64,000 nt of DNA. It comes from Butyriboletus loyo (Eukaryota > Basidiomycota > Agaricomycetes > Boletales > Boletaceae). The stretch lies in assembly GCA_038093515.1 (NCBI GenBank), contig JBBPSI010000078.1, positions 1 to 64,000 on the forward strand. Reading direction: 5' to 3'. Under the pieces are notes generated by a model. The model saw only the letters and a program-made list of their open reading frames with translations. It did not search any database and was not told the DNA's origin. Made by a program: the position numbers and the translations under genes. Below, piece after piece: positions 32,571 through 42,835 of this stretch. The number at the start of each line of letters is the position of its first letter. Position 1 is the stretch's first letter.

Positions 32571-32626
32571 GTAAGCCTTTTTCTAAGCAACGAACGAGAC
32601 TGACTGAGCAAACCTCTGTATTTCAG
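32571..32626 (+). other. Probable 3' UTR intron of the small secreted protein gene
   Basis: Canonical GTAAGC donor, CTGACTGA branch-like sequence and TTTCAG acceptor, 56 nt long, the size typical of this window. It begins 44 nt after the stop codon at 32526, short enough to escape nonsense-mediated decay by the usual distance rule. Confidence 0.5.
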
Positions 32627-33210
32627 TTGAGCGTATCGATTTCACCTGGTTCTCTTCGTGTTCTGAAGTTCTTGAAGTACCTGAGATGTATAGTGACTGT
32701 GAAGCCTTGGTGTGCTTGTGGATGAAATGGATGTTCTCGCCGTAATGGATGTCCCAAACTCGAGCGTGGCTGAGGGTGAAACTACTCGCTAGCGTTTGAG
32801 AATACCGACTGATCGATATTGAACGAACATTCATAATACAAACAGACCAAAGCTGCAGTGGCCAAGTAGGGGGCCAACGTAAAGTCGTCAAGTCTTTGTT
32901 ACTGGTGAGGCCAGGGCGTACAGCGGGCACTTCAGAGACCGAGTAGACCACGACACAGTAGCAACTATTATGTACAATCGTGATCCCATCACATTTCGGA
33001 TGGCACGCGCAGTGAGCACTTCTTCCGCAGCGCCGTACCGTCAAGACAAACCATGATTATAACACGCGGTCAATCTGATCAGTAGTCGGGTCCACCGCTG
33101 CCAGTGTGCCAGTGGTCCATGAAGACTGCGTCGCTACGACGTTCATCGCCTCTTTATAGTAGGGCTCCGAGTGACTAGGTGACAATAAACGTCTGACTCT
33201 CTACGCCATC
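32627..33210. other. Intergenic, nothing recognised
   Basis: 3' flank of the secreted-peptide gene and 5' flank of the dehydrogenase gene. A minus-strand frame (33044-32583) has no similarity and is not called. Confidence 0.45.
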
Positions 33211-34617
33211 ATGAGTGGACTCAAGTCATGGATCTGCGAGGCTTTCCCTCCAAAACCGACCTTCAAAGCGGAAGACATCCCTGATCTCAAAGGCAAAGTC
33301 ATCATCGTCACCGGCGCCAGCACCGGTATTGGGAAGGAGACGGCCAAAGTACGTGCCATGTATCCTCTCGTGTTCTGTTTTCCTAGCGCTGTTTGTCGAC
33401 AGGTTCTCCTCGCCCATGGCGCGAAGGTCTACATCGCCGCGCGAAACCAAACACAGGCGGAAGACACGATCCGCCAGCTCAAACAAGAAACAGACAACGC
33501 AGCCATATTTTTGAGCATTGATCTAGCAAACCTGAAGGCAGTCAAAGCAGCTGCGGAGGAATTCTTGAGGTTAGTGTGCTCTCCTCATCGCGAGCCGTAC
33601 CTATGTAGTACTGACGAATCATCATACGGCGTGCGCAACGTTCTACAGAAAAGAAACTAAGCTCCATGTGCTCTTCAACAACGCGTGAGTGGACCATTCA
33701 ATATTACACACACTGGACAGAAACAGAACGTCGGTTCTGGCAGTGGCGTCATGTTCCCCCCTGTTGAACGGCTCACGGCAGACGGGTACGATCTTCAATT
33801 CGGAACAAACGTCCTGGGTACGTCCTCCCCCATCCAAAGGCATTCCACCAACCCTCCCCACACTGCGCACAGGACACTACTACTTTACCAAACTTCTCCT
33901 CCCGACGATGATTGCCACCGCCAAGACGACCTCAGACGGCAAGGCCCGCATTGTCACCACCTCTTCGTCAGGTCACTTCCTTGGTCACCTCGCCTTCGAC
34001 ACGTTCAAAGACTCGCCGGAGCGACGAAAATGCGACACCAACGCGCTCTACTGCCAGAGTAAATTCGTACGTCCCAAAGCTCCCTCTTTGACGATCGACT
34101 GAATTCGACATGGCATGACCATGACCACGAACGGCAGGGAAACGTGGTGATGGCGCTAGAGCTAGCACGACGGTACGGCGATCAGGGCATCGTTTCCACC
34201 TCTCTCAACCCCGGGAACATCAAAACGGATCTCCAGCGCCACCTCCCTTGGTATGTGCAAACCGTCATCGTACGTCGACTATCTATCTGCGCGTCGCCCG
34301 ATGGTACACCGTGAACTGACGGGATGGCGCAATTTTTGGGGTAGAGTCACACGGTGCTGTATGATAGATCGTTCGGCGTGTTGACACAACTGTATGCTGG
34401 GACGATGCCAGAGGCAGCGTCACTCAACGGTAAAGTAGGTTTGCTGTTCGTGATGCGCGTTCGCGTGGGGTACTGAACGTCTTTCGAGTACCTCGCTCCT
34501 TGGGCACGCGTCGGCACGCCTTTGGAGGAGACACAAGACCCCGAGCTTGGCAAGAAGCTTTGGGACTGGCTCGAGGAGCAAGTCAAGTCGGATGGGAACT
34601 CGGTGGCGTACATCTGA
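33211..34617 (+). CDS. Short-chain dehydrogenase/reductase (retinol-dehydrogenase-like)
   Basis: NAD(P)-dependent oxidoreductase of the classical SDR fold. Exon 1 (33211-33348) begins [16 protein letters not shown] and carries K-V-I-I-V-T with the cofactor loop [13 protein letters not shown]. Later exons show [40 protein letters not shown] catalytic Ser, and Y-C-Q-S-K (catalytic Tyr and Lys) followed by [11 protein letters not shown]. At least five short introns. Stop at 34615-34617. The overall pattern matches the WW-oxidoreductase/RDH-like fungal SDRs with broad, unknown substrates. All catalytic residues are present. Convergent with NF-YB, 147 bp apart. Confidence 0.87.
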
Positions 34618-34764
34618 ATGGTGTCAAAGTGCACGAGGGCGAGAACGCGTTCTATTATAGAGTAGTACAGAGCGGTATGGCTGTTTCGGATACAACGTGA
34701 TGGAATACAAGCTTGAAAACACGACCGGTCTGGTGAAAACACTTCTTCTTCTTCTGCTCTTTCT

Positions 34765-35441
34765 CTATTGGTCTCTCAGCTGTCGTCTCCGTGACCCGCG
34801 TGTGGATGTGACGAGCCCCCTGCCTGGTGCTGCAACAAACGAAGAGATGAACGTGAGGACGCCAAAGAAGAAACACAGAAGAGACGGACGAAAGAGACGA
34901 AAGAGAAAAAAACCCACCTGCCTCAACTTTGCCAAATGTATCTTGAGCGTCTCCGCATAATTCTCGAACCCCAACGTAGCCATCGCATACAAGATGTCCT
35001 CCCCCCCGATCGTCTTACGTTTCTCCATGTGACATTTTTCGGCGGCTTCCGAGGTGATGAAGCTGATGAATTCGGAGACGCATTCCTGGACGCATTCTTT
35101 GGCGTCTTTGGCGATTTTGGCGGTGGAGGGGACGGATTGTTTCATGATACGGGATACGTTGGCGATCTGGGGTAAGGGGTGAGGGGTGAGGGGGAGGGGG
35201 GGAGGGGCTCGCTTTGGTGAGAAAAGATGCCTCAACCCGGAATGATGGAGGGAAGGAAGATGTGCGTAGAACCGGGACGTAGAAAAGAAGGGAGGCTTAC
35301 GGGAAGGAAACGGTCTTGTTCTCTGTACTCTCCCACTTCCTGTTCGGTAATCGGTGCGGGTGGGGGTGCCTCGGGTGGAGTCGACTCATTGGAAGCGCCT
35401 TCTTCTGGTTGAGGTGCAAGTGCAGGTTGGATATCCGCCAT
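34765..35441 (-). CDS. HAP3: CCAAT-binding factor subunit B (NF-YB/HAP3)
   Basis: Histone-fold subunit of the CCAAT-binding complex. Exon 1 (35441-35301) encodes a Pro/Glu-rich N-terminus ending Y-R-E-Q-D-R-F-L-P; exon 2 (35166-34918) continues I-A-N-V-S-R-I-M-K and the whole core: [43 protein letters not shown] and [11 protein letters not shown]. The end is uncertain: a 138-nt in-frame intron (34917-34780) would leave a very short last exon (L-R-D-Q), giving 134 residues. Reading straight through gives a hydrophobic tail unlike the family. Partners would be NF-YA and NF-YC, not in this window. Confidence 0.9.
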
Positions 35442-35659
35442 GTCGGTGGAAGGTTTTCAAGTGTGTGGTGGTGTATCAGCGAGGTTCAACCGAAGAGTGG
35501 TTGTTCACACCATCTCAACTCGACAAGAAAACAACATGCACATAAAACAAATAACTCCTGATTATGCGTAACAACAATGACGGGGTCTTTTCACGGAGTA
35601 ACCGGCCAAATGCAACGACGTTGATTGGCCAAAAAATGCTTATTTTATGTATGCAATAT

Positions 35660-37419
35660 TCAGTCTTCCTCATCCGACCAAGGCACCAACGGAATGAAAC
35701 GTCGAGCTTCTGTACGCCCAAACTAGAAAAAAAAGGTCATGTCATACCAAAACGCCAAGGTGAAGATTGAGTACACTTGCAACTTACCCTGGATATTTGC
35801 GCTCGGCGGTCGCGTAGGCTCATCGATTTATGTGGCGATTCATCGGGATTCGAGGAGAATGGATCGGACGAAGGTGGAGGAAGTTCTAATAAAGGGACAT
35901 TCGGCATATCGTCTCGTACATGTTGTTGCGTAGAGAGCTGGGCCATGTTCGCGCTTGTTTCATTTGGATCGTGACGTGTCGCACGTGGCATTGATGAAGG
36001 TGGAGAAGATAGTGGACTGGAATGGATAGAAAAGACGCCAGTCAAGTTCGGTTCCAGAATTTCCTCGATCTTGATCGCCTTCGAGAGGGTGTCCTGATCC
36101 GATGGTTCAGCTGCGCTCGGTAAGCCCACGGCGGTCTTGTCAACGGTAAAAGGCATATCGTGTAGTACTATAGAGCATCGTCGAGTGATCGTTGGACTTT
36201 GTAGGTCAAGGCGAGCATGCTCGAGAGGTTGAAGGGCTGGCCTTGATATTGGCGTTGGAATGTTTGAAGGACCACCGGCGGCCGGAAGCGTCTCAAGATG
36301 GCGCATATATCCACGCGACGTCGAACCTACATGGATTGCCATGTGGTGTCCAATCCCTGGGGTATTGCTACCTGGAGGGAAGAGCAAGTCAGCAAGCGGC
36401 CGTCTAGGCGTTCGGGGTGTCCGCGCAACAGGTGGACCGGCTGAATTTCTCAGAGGCACTGTTAAACGTGACCATTTTCGAGGCAAGTGAGCATTTCCCG
36501 CGTGACACGTCGCTCCTTCGGCACGGGCCCGTTTGAAGTTAGGGAGAGGTCCCCCGTAACCGCGACTTTCCAAGGGCGAGGAAACAGGGACATTGAATTC
36601 TTGAGGACCAAACACCGACGCATTCGATTGCCTGCGCCGTGAACCGGATATGCTCGAGGACCCTACCCGAGTCAAAGACCCCGCGCGTCCATGTCCGTGC
36701 GCGAACTCGGCAACCAGCGTTGATCGGACGTTCTCTACACTAGTCGTCATCGCCGACACCGCGTCTGCCACCATGTCAGACAGCGCTCCCTTGATCTGGT
36801 CAATCTGGGGAGGAACACCATGGAGAATGGGAACGAGCGGCAGAACAGCGCCAATCAGGGTGTTCTGCTGATCCTGAATGGACTGCATCGCATGTACGTG
36901 CGTCTGGAGGAGCTGTGCAGACCCGTCAGTACATCGTCGCGTAGTGCCCGCATACGAACTGCTTGAAGCGCATCTATGCGCTTTTCCAGTGCCTGCACGG
37001 ACTTTTCTGTCGAGACCTGTGCGACCTGAACGAGATCGAGAACGGACGCTTGCGCGGGTGTCCCGACGTGCGCCCTCAGCTCCGACTGGCATCTATTCGC
37101 TTCATCGAGGTGTGAGTAACCACGGCCCCAACGCACACGCCAACGCACCTATTTCGAGGATCTCGGTGAGCACCTTGTCGCGCTCGACATCGAGCAGCTT
37201 GTTCGCGTTCACGACCTGGGATCTGCAGTCGTCGACGCGCTGCAAGAGGCCGTCGAGTCGAGTGGAGAACTTTTCCAGGTTGACCTGGGTGTCGTGGATG
37301 AGCATACGCATGGACGTTCCGGTTTTGTCCTGGGGCGCGATGGGAGGGATTTGCGAGAGCGACTCGCTTGTCGTTGCATCTTTGCGCAGGAGATGCGCCC
37401 AGAGCAAGTTGCCTGCCAT
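35660..37419 (-). CDS. Orphan coiled-coil protein
   Basis: Start ATG at 37419 (MAGNLLWAHLLRKDATTS). The first 150 residues are helical and heptad-rich (V-N-L-E-K-F-S-T-R-L-D-G-L-L-Q-R-V, L-D-V-E-R-D-K-V-L-T-E-I-L-E-I, K-S-V-Q-A-L-E-K-R-I-D-A-L). A 50-nt intron (GTACTG...TGCAG, about 36936-36887) restores the frame into SIQDQQNTLIGAVLPLVPIL. The rest is Ser/Pro-rich with R-R-P-L-A-D-L-L-F-P-P and an acidic tail; a last short exon after TTTCTAG would end ...RRFIPLVPWSDEED at 35660. I do not recognise a family. The layout, coiled coil then disordered, fits a nuclear scaffold or spindle/meiotic protein, but that is only a guess. Confidence 0.6.
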
Positions 37420-37536
37420 GACAAAGGTGGAGAACTGGGAGTACTTGAGTACTTGACGATTTGGTAGCAATCCCAGTTTGTTACTGTTCGGGGTGAGGAG
37501 CGCGACTAACACTAGGTCGTGTGCTTTGGATAGCAC

Positions 37537-37608
37537 AGCAGCATGGCGCAGAGGAAGCGCGCGGGGCTCATAACCCCGAGGTCACTCGATCGAAACGAGT
37601 TGCTGCTA
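37537..37608 (+). tRNA. Initiator tRNA-Met (CAT)
   Basis: A full 72-nt cloverleaf: acceptor AGCAGCA pairs with TGCTGCT plus discriminator A; D arm GCGC/GCGC; anticodon stem CGGGG/CCCCG around loop CTCATAA (anticodon CAT); T stem ACTCG/CGAGT around ATCGAAA. The A1-T72 first pair, the G-rich/C-rich lower anticodon stem and the AUCG-type T loop instead of TTCR are features of eukaryotic initiator tRNA. No intron. A poly-T terminator follows. Confidence 0.95.
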
Positions 37609-37611
37609 ATC

Positions 37612-37621
37612 TTTTGTTTTT
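37612..37621 (+). terminator. RNA polymerase III poly-T terminator
   Basis: TTTTGTTTTT begins 3 bases after the end of the initiator tRNA, the usual place for a pol III stop. Confidence 0.8.
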
Positions 37622-38904
37622 CCGATTCGGTAAGTAAAAGTCGCCCTGTAGCTATCCATGTTCGGCTACCCTCGTGGATGATCTGGATCGTGTTAAAACA
37701 CACAGCAGAGCTCTACACTACTCAATGGATCGAATCCTACACCAAGTCCGGCTGAAAACAAGCGAAGTTTACCTCTTGGAAGGTACCGATGCCAATGGAC
37801 CCTTGATACTCAGGTGGTCGGCCCCTTTCTGTATGGCTTGTCGCACCGTTGGGTCGACGTAAACTTTGACGACAGTTTGAATTTACAAGCCAAGTTTCCA
37901 TCAGCATGCAGAATCGACATTTTAACATGGTCACCTCTTGCCGTCTTTTTTGTGTCCAGTGCATGAGTTGCCTCTATATTAGAAACGGTTATCCTAGGCC
38001 GTCACACCACGACACACTTACCCGTGGGCCGCCACATTCTTAAATGTGAGAAGTATGTGTTTGAGTTTGTCAGTGGGAAAGGGGTATGGCGCTCCCCGCC
38101 CGTCGATCAAGTTCAACGGCGTCGCCGGAGAGGCGGCGTGACGTTGTTAGCTTGTCAATGTACAAAGGGGCTCATTTCTCATTGCCTTGGAGTGCTTCCT
38201 CGACTCCAAGTCGTTTGAACATTCCTATCGCTATCGTAGCTCTTTCTCGGCGGCTTGTGGTACTATGGCTTGCACAGTATGTCCTCCTTTTGATAGCGGT
38301 GGTGTATTTATCGCGTTCGACTCCTGTAGGCAAGCCTTGAAGGAGTCAAAATGTAGAGGGTCGTTTTCAGACCGAGAACGAGTGCGGCGATCTGGGACGG
38401 TACCACTAGTACTGTTAGGTATTTCAATCGGTTCGTCAGTCTCGCGTCTCACACTATTGTAGTGCACCGAGGGGGGGGCGATCCTATACATGATAAGCAA
38501 ATTGACTTTATCTGTTGCTCTTAGCATGTAGCCAAGAACAATTCTTTGAAGCTTGAACGAACAAGAGATGCACTAGACCGGACCACATTTAGTCAATGTA
38601 TGTTCTACGAGATGTGTATCTTTAGCTTTTTGCGTTTGTGGGGGTGGCCGACATCCTGATCGAGCTGAGTGACTTGCCTGCCCCAACCATATCGCGAAAG
38701 TTGGCTTGAACGGAATATACCGGCTTGCAGAATCTAGAACCGGTGCCAGTGGTTGATACACTGTGAGCTATAGAAATTTATACAAGCAATGTTACAAGCG
38801 GGTGAGTTTGGTACAGAACTTGAGGGGCCATTGCCTCGGTATATCTCCAGGATCTGCGAGAATGCTCAGCCTGCTGTAGGTAACGATAGAATCACAGCAA
38901 CAAT
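37622..38904. other. Intergenic, nothing recognised
   Basis: About 1.3 kb between the tRNA and the end of NNF1. Only short frames without similarity are present on both strands. No repeat or RNA structure was noticed. Confidence 0.5.
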
Positions 38905-39778
38905 TTAGGGAGGCTGGACTGTGGGTAGATTTTCGGCTGCTTGCAAAGCCCAAAGACTGATCTCGTCGTGAGGGAGCTTGCTCCATTTCGAATATACCTA
39001 TTAAAGTTCAGATAGAGCGCACTAATGTCATCCCATCAATACGTACATCATCAAATATCTTCAACAGTTCTGCGGTCTTGGCGTCCGCTTCCCGTTGTCG
39101 TCGGACGTTACTCTTCATTTGTTTGAACAATGCTTGATTGTCCTCCTCGAGCTACTGATCACGTGAGTTAACGCTTACCGATGATGAGGAATGGGTAGGC
39201 TTGCGTTTTGTAACGTCGCCTTCAGCTTTTCCACATCCGACTCTAGCATGGGGACGGTCCTGGCGCGAACTGCAGCGCGAGGTTCCAAATCCTCTTTCCA
39301 GATATCCTTTCCTTCTGTTTCATCGCGTTGTTTCCGAGCGCGCGCGTCGGTTACGACGCCATGAAGAACGTTGATGCTCTCTCGCACATTAAAGTCTTTG
39401 AATAACGTCTCGCAACTTGCCTAAATACCTTCACCGTCGGTTCATACAGAGAGAGATTCGCGATACATACGTGTATCTGGTCCTCCATATGTCTCGAAAG
39501 CGTGTTAAAGATGCCCTCGGCGCCATGAGGTTCTTCTTTGCACCACAGCGAAAAGCATTCCTGAAAGTCTTCGTATCTGTTGCATTCTAGCGCGCCGACG
39601 TTGATGGTTGACAATGGCACACTTACGTCCACTTGTGTGCGGCTCTGTTGATAGCGAGCTGCAACGCTGAATGGAAATGGGTCCAACGTTTACTGTCTGG
39701 AGATCCTTTGGCCATGATGGACAAAGCTATCTTGTAGTACTTGACACGGTTCGCAGTTACCTGAGTCATGTGACCCAT
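38905..39778 (-). CDS. NNF1: Kinetochore MIND-complex subunit Nnf1
   Basis: Five exons (39778-39627, 39576-39471, 39420-39205, 39151-39047, 38997-38905) add up to 224 codons in frame. Seen: K-R-W-T-H-F-H-S-A-L-Q-L-A-I-N-R near the start, then Y-E-D-F-Q-E-C-F and M-E-D-Q-I-H-A-S-C-E-T-L-F, R-E-S-I-N-V-L, and a C-terminal coiled coil LEEDNQALFKQMKSNVRR ending S-L-W-A-L-Q-A-A-E-N-L. This is the order of the Nnf1 domain, which pairs with Mis12/Mtw1 in the KMN network linking centromere to microtubules. Intron 39204-39152 needs a GC donor (GCAAGC), with 53 nt and a CAGTAG end. Start ATG 39778; a nearby ATG at 39769 is possible. Overall similarity is modest, as usual for this family. Confidence 0.72.
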
Positions 39779-39831
39779 ATTGGCTCCCACTGCCTCCTGC
39801 TCAGGCTCCTCCACAAACCACCTTCGATGCC
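39779..39831. promoter_or_regulatory. 53-bp divergent spacer, NNF1 / TUL1
   Basis: The ATG of NNF1 (39778, minus) and of TUL1 (39832, plus) are 53 bp apart. Transcription starts of one gene must overlap the other's leader or coding region, or a 5' exon is missing in one model. No TATA box is seen. Confidence 0.5.
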
Positions 39832-42711
39832 ATGGAACGCGATGACGAAATTGCGATCACTCCCAACGACGTACGGATGCAGCAACAGCAACAGCAACAA
39901 CAACGAAGTTCCATACCCTCCTTTCTATTCATAATATTTATGCTCTTCATGCTCACGAATCACAGCGGCGACGAGTACCTCGCGCGGAGCCAATACCAAG
40001 ACGCATTACAGGCAATGAACGATCAGCTATCAAACTTTACCGCCTGGATCAATGGTGAAAGCTCTAATTTCACTTTGGTAGGCGTTTATGGGTGTTGTGC
40101 GTCATGATGCTGATGCGTAAATAGCCGGAGAGCCAGCCAGCCCTCCCTTTGCTCGCACAGTCCTTTGTACCAGATGGGCCAAGACTGGATCCACTCATTA
40201 GCTCTTACTTTTTGAACACGACTGGATTCATACGGGGTTCCCTCGACTTTTACAATATAACGCCTTCCAGCCTAGAGTTGACCAACGTTCCGTGGAAGTC
40301 ACACGCACAATCCATCATGTCGGATACCAATTTGACCGAGCTTAGTGATAAATTGGGATCTTGGAATTGGTCTGCGGCGACGAACCTGTCGTGGAGTATC
40401 GTCAACCATGCGCCCGTGGTCGTGGAAGGCGTTTCAGAGCGGATTGCCATGATTCATGTGAGATGCCTTCGCGAATTGGCGCGGTCTACCCTTTCTGAGA
40501 AGGTCATTTCAGGGAAGGTTCGATTTTACGGATCTAGCGCTTGCGGATGAGATGCGATTGGAGTTTAATGGCATCCACTTCCTCTCCAACGGCTCCATTT
40601 ATGGATTTGCTGAACCGAACGGGTAAGGCGGTTTCGTTGCTGATTTGGAATTCCCCTGCTCATCCCTTGTTAGGCGTGACATTGATATTCGGTACCTTCC
40701 CGTTCTCGTTCCGGAAAGCGTTCGAAATGAAACGGCTCGTGTCATCAAACCAGAATTACTTTCCCGGGTTAATCAAGTGAAGGAGATGATAGACGCTGGT
40801 ATCGTTGACCAAGAATTGCCTCAAGGTTCGTAAACACCATTTGTCGCATGATTGCGAAATCTCCATGATCATCACAGGTGGTAATCCTCTAACGGGCTGT
40901 GGATTTGTGGTTCATGCCCAGATCGAACCTTCTCCCATTTCCGCGGACCTCATGCAGGACCTCGAAGATGAACTTCAGAAGCCAACCGGGAAGTGGACGA
41001 CGAAAAGGCCACCACTGCGTTTGAATGGTATGCTTGTGAGCCGAGAGTGCGGGCTACTTTATCGCCTACATGGTGCGGACGGTATAAGGTACGGAACGTG
41101 ACGAGCTTGTGTTTACAGTCCTCATGACCATCCGTAGGTCTCAGTCGTTCTTCCGCAAAGTTACAAACTGTGAGTCTGTTCGTTCTACCTTTGCCACGTC
41201 TTTCTTATATTGCATATTAGATGCTAGCATTTCTTCTATCGCCTATCTTGCATTACTGGCATTGTTGTCTCGCCAAATTGACAGAGCACATAGCCCCGCA
41301 GCGCTTACGCGCCTGTCACCATGGACCTTCCTATCTCAAGCTATCGTTGATGCCATAGCGTTTGCTGGGCACATCACTTTTGCAATCTTGGCGAATGGTC
41401 GGCCATCCATGTCTCTCGTCGCGCCAGCGTTCCTCGCTTGCGTTTTGTTTGCTCTCGAGGCTGTGAGTAACGCTAGTTGGGTCTGGTTTTCAGTTAACGC
41501 TCACCTTACCAGCAACATGCGATTCTCATTAAGCAAGTCCAGGCCCCAGAGGATGCAGCAGCTCAACAAGTTCGACCTACTCCCCCTCCTGCCCCTCCTG
41601 CCCCTGCGCCAGCTACTGACGCCGTTCAATCCCAACTTCCCTTGCCAGCTACGGCCCCTCCTCGTCCCACTGGACCCTCCTTCTCTCAGCTCGTCATTCG
41701 TCATCTTCGGTCGGACCCACAAGCCCGTATTTGTACGTGTTCATTTGTCGCCGCCAACTCCCCCTGATGGTCAATCCATCCATGTTCGGACCAGGGCTCG
41801 GAATGTTCTTGTTCCTCACATTCATTATCCGTGTGATCGTCACGCCCTCCCTCGCACTCTTCTTCGTTTCCAGCATGTATTCCATGTTTTGGTTCCCACA
41901 AATCATTCGCTCAGTCAAGCGGGGACGACCCAGCGCATTAACTACAGAATACCTCATCGGAACATCTATTTGCAGACTCTATTTTGCACTCTGTGAGGCA
42001 ATTCTCATATGAATGCGCGCTGGGCGAAGCTAACCGCAGAATCAGACTTTTTGACGTGTCCAAAGAACGTATTGGATGTCGGACCTCGGAGTGCGTCCGC
42101 GTTGTTTATCCAATTCTTCCGCTGATGACCGTTCTGGTGTGGTAGGATGGGCATATTATCTGTGTGCTTTCGTGCTTTTCCAAGTCGTCGTCGTGCTCCT
42201 CCAACAACGACTGGGACCTACGTTCTTTCTCCCACAACGCGTATGTCAAACCTTGCACTTTGGGAATCCCGCGCAGACATTGACTCCTCCCCCTTACCAA
42301 ACCAGTTCGCTACCATAGAAACGTACAACTATCACCCGCCGTTGCCGCTCTCGGTTTCAGACCCTGAAGCACCAGAGCAGTCGCTGGGTGATTGTTCCAT
42401 ATGTATGGAAGCGATCCATGCAGACGATCCCAAGCCGCTACCGCACGTCGCTGTCGGTCTACTACAAAAGGTCGGGGGAAGGAAGAATTATAGTCTGGCG
42501 CCGTGCCATCATTTGTTCGTGCGTGACCCGTCTATTGGATGCGTTGCTGTTGGCGTGACTTGTTCGCCTTTCTTGCTAGCATACGGACTGTCTTGACAAG
42601 TGGCTCGCTATCAAGGTGAGTAGGTCTTTGGTTCGCTGTTGATGGGAGATGGCTTAGGGGCGTGTATAGAATATCTGCCCTCAATGTCGTCGACCGCTAC
42701 CACCCCTCTAG
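39832..42711 (+). CDS. TUL1: Tul1/DscA RING ubiquitin ligase of the Dsc complex
   Basis: Membrane E3 ligase of Golgi and endosomes; in other fungi it also cleaves SREBP through the Dsc complex. Start MERDDEIAITPNDVRMQQQQ, a glutamine run coded by CAA/CAG repeats, then a signal-anchor (F-L-F-I-I-F-M-L-F-M-L). A long lumenal region with several N-x-S/T sites follows (to about 41100), then a multi-span membrane part (A-Y-L-A-L-L-A-L-L, F-L-F-L-T-F-I-I-R-V-I-V, Y-Y-L-C-A-F-V-L-F-Q). The end is a RING-H2 domain: C-S-I-C-M at about 42393, A-P-C-H-H-L-F-H-x-x-C, then NICPQCRRPLPPL and stop at 42709-42711. About ten short introns. Zn ligands are all present. Confidence 0.87.
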
Positions 42712-42835
42712 CACTCCACACATCGTTTGTATTTCCAACTAACCACGACGGAAGTTACTTTTTGTTTATCCACTTAGATTAGCGTGTATTGTATACCAAC
42801 ATACCATACCTATCGTTGCATCACATCGTATCTAA

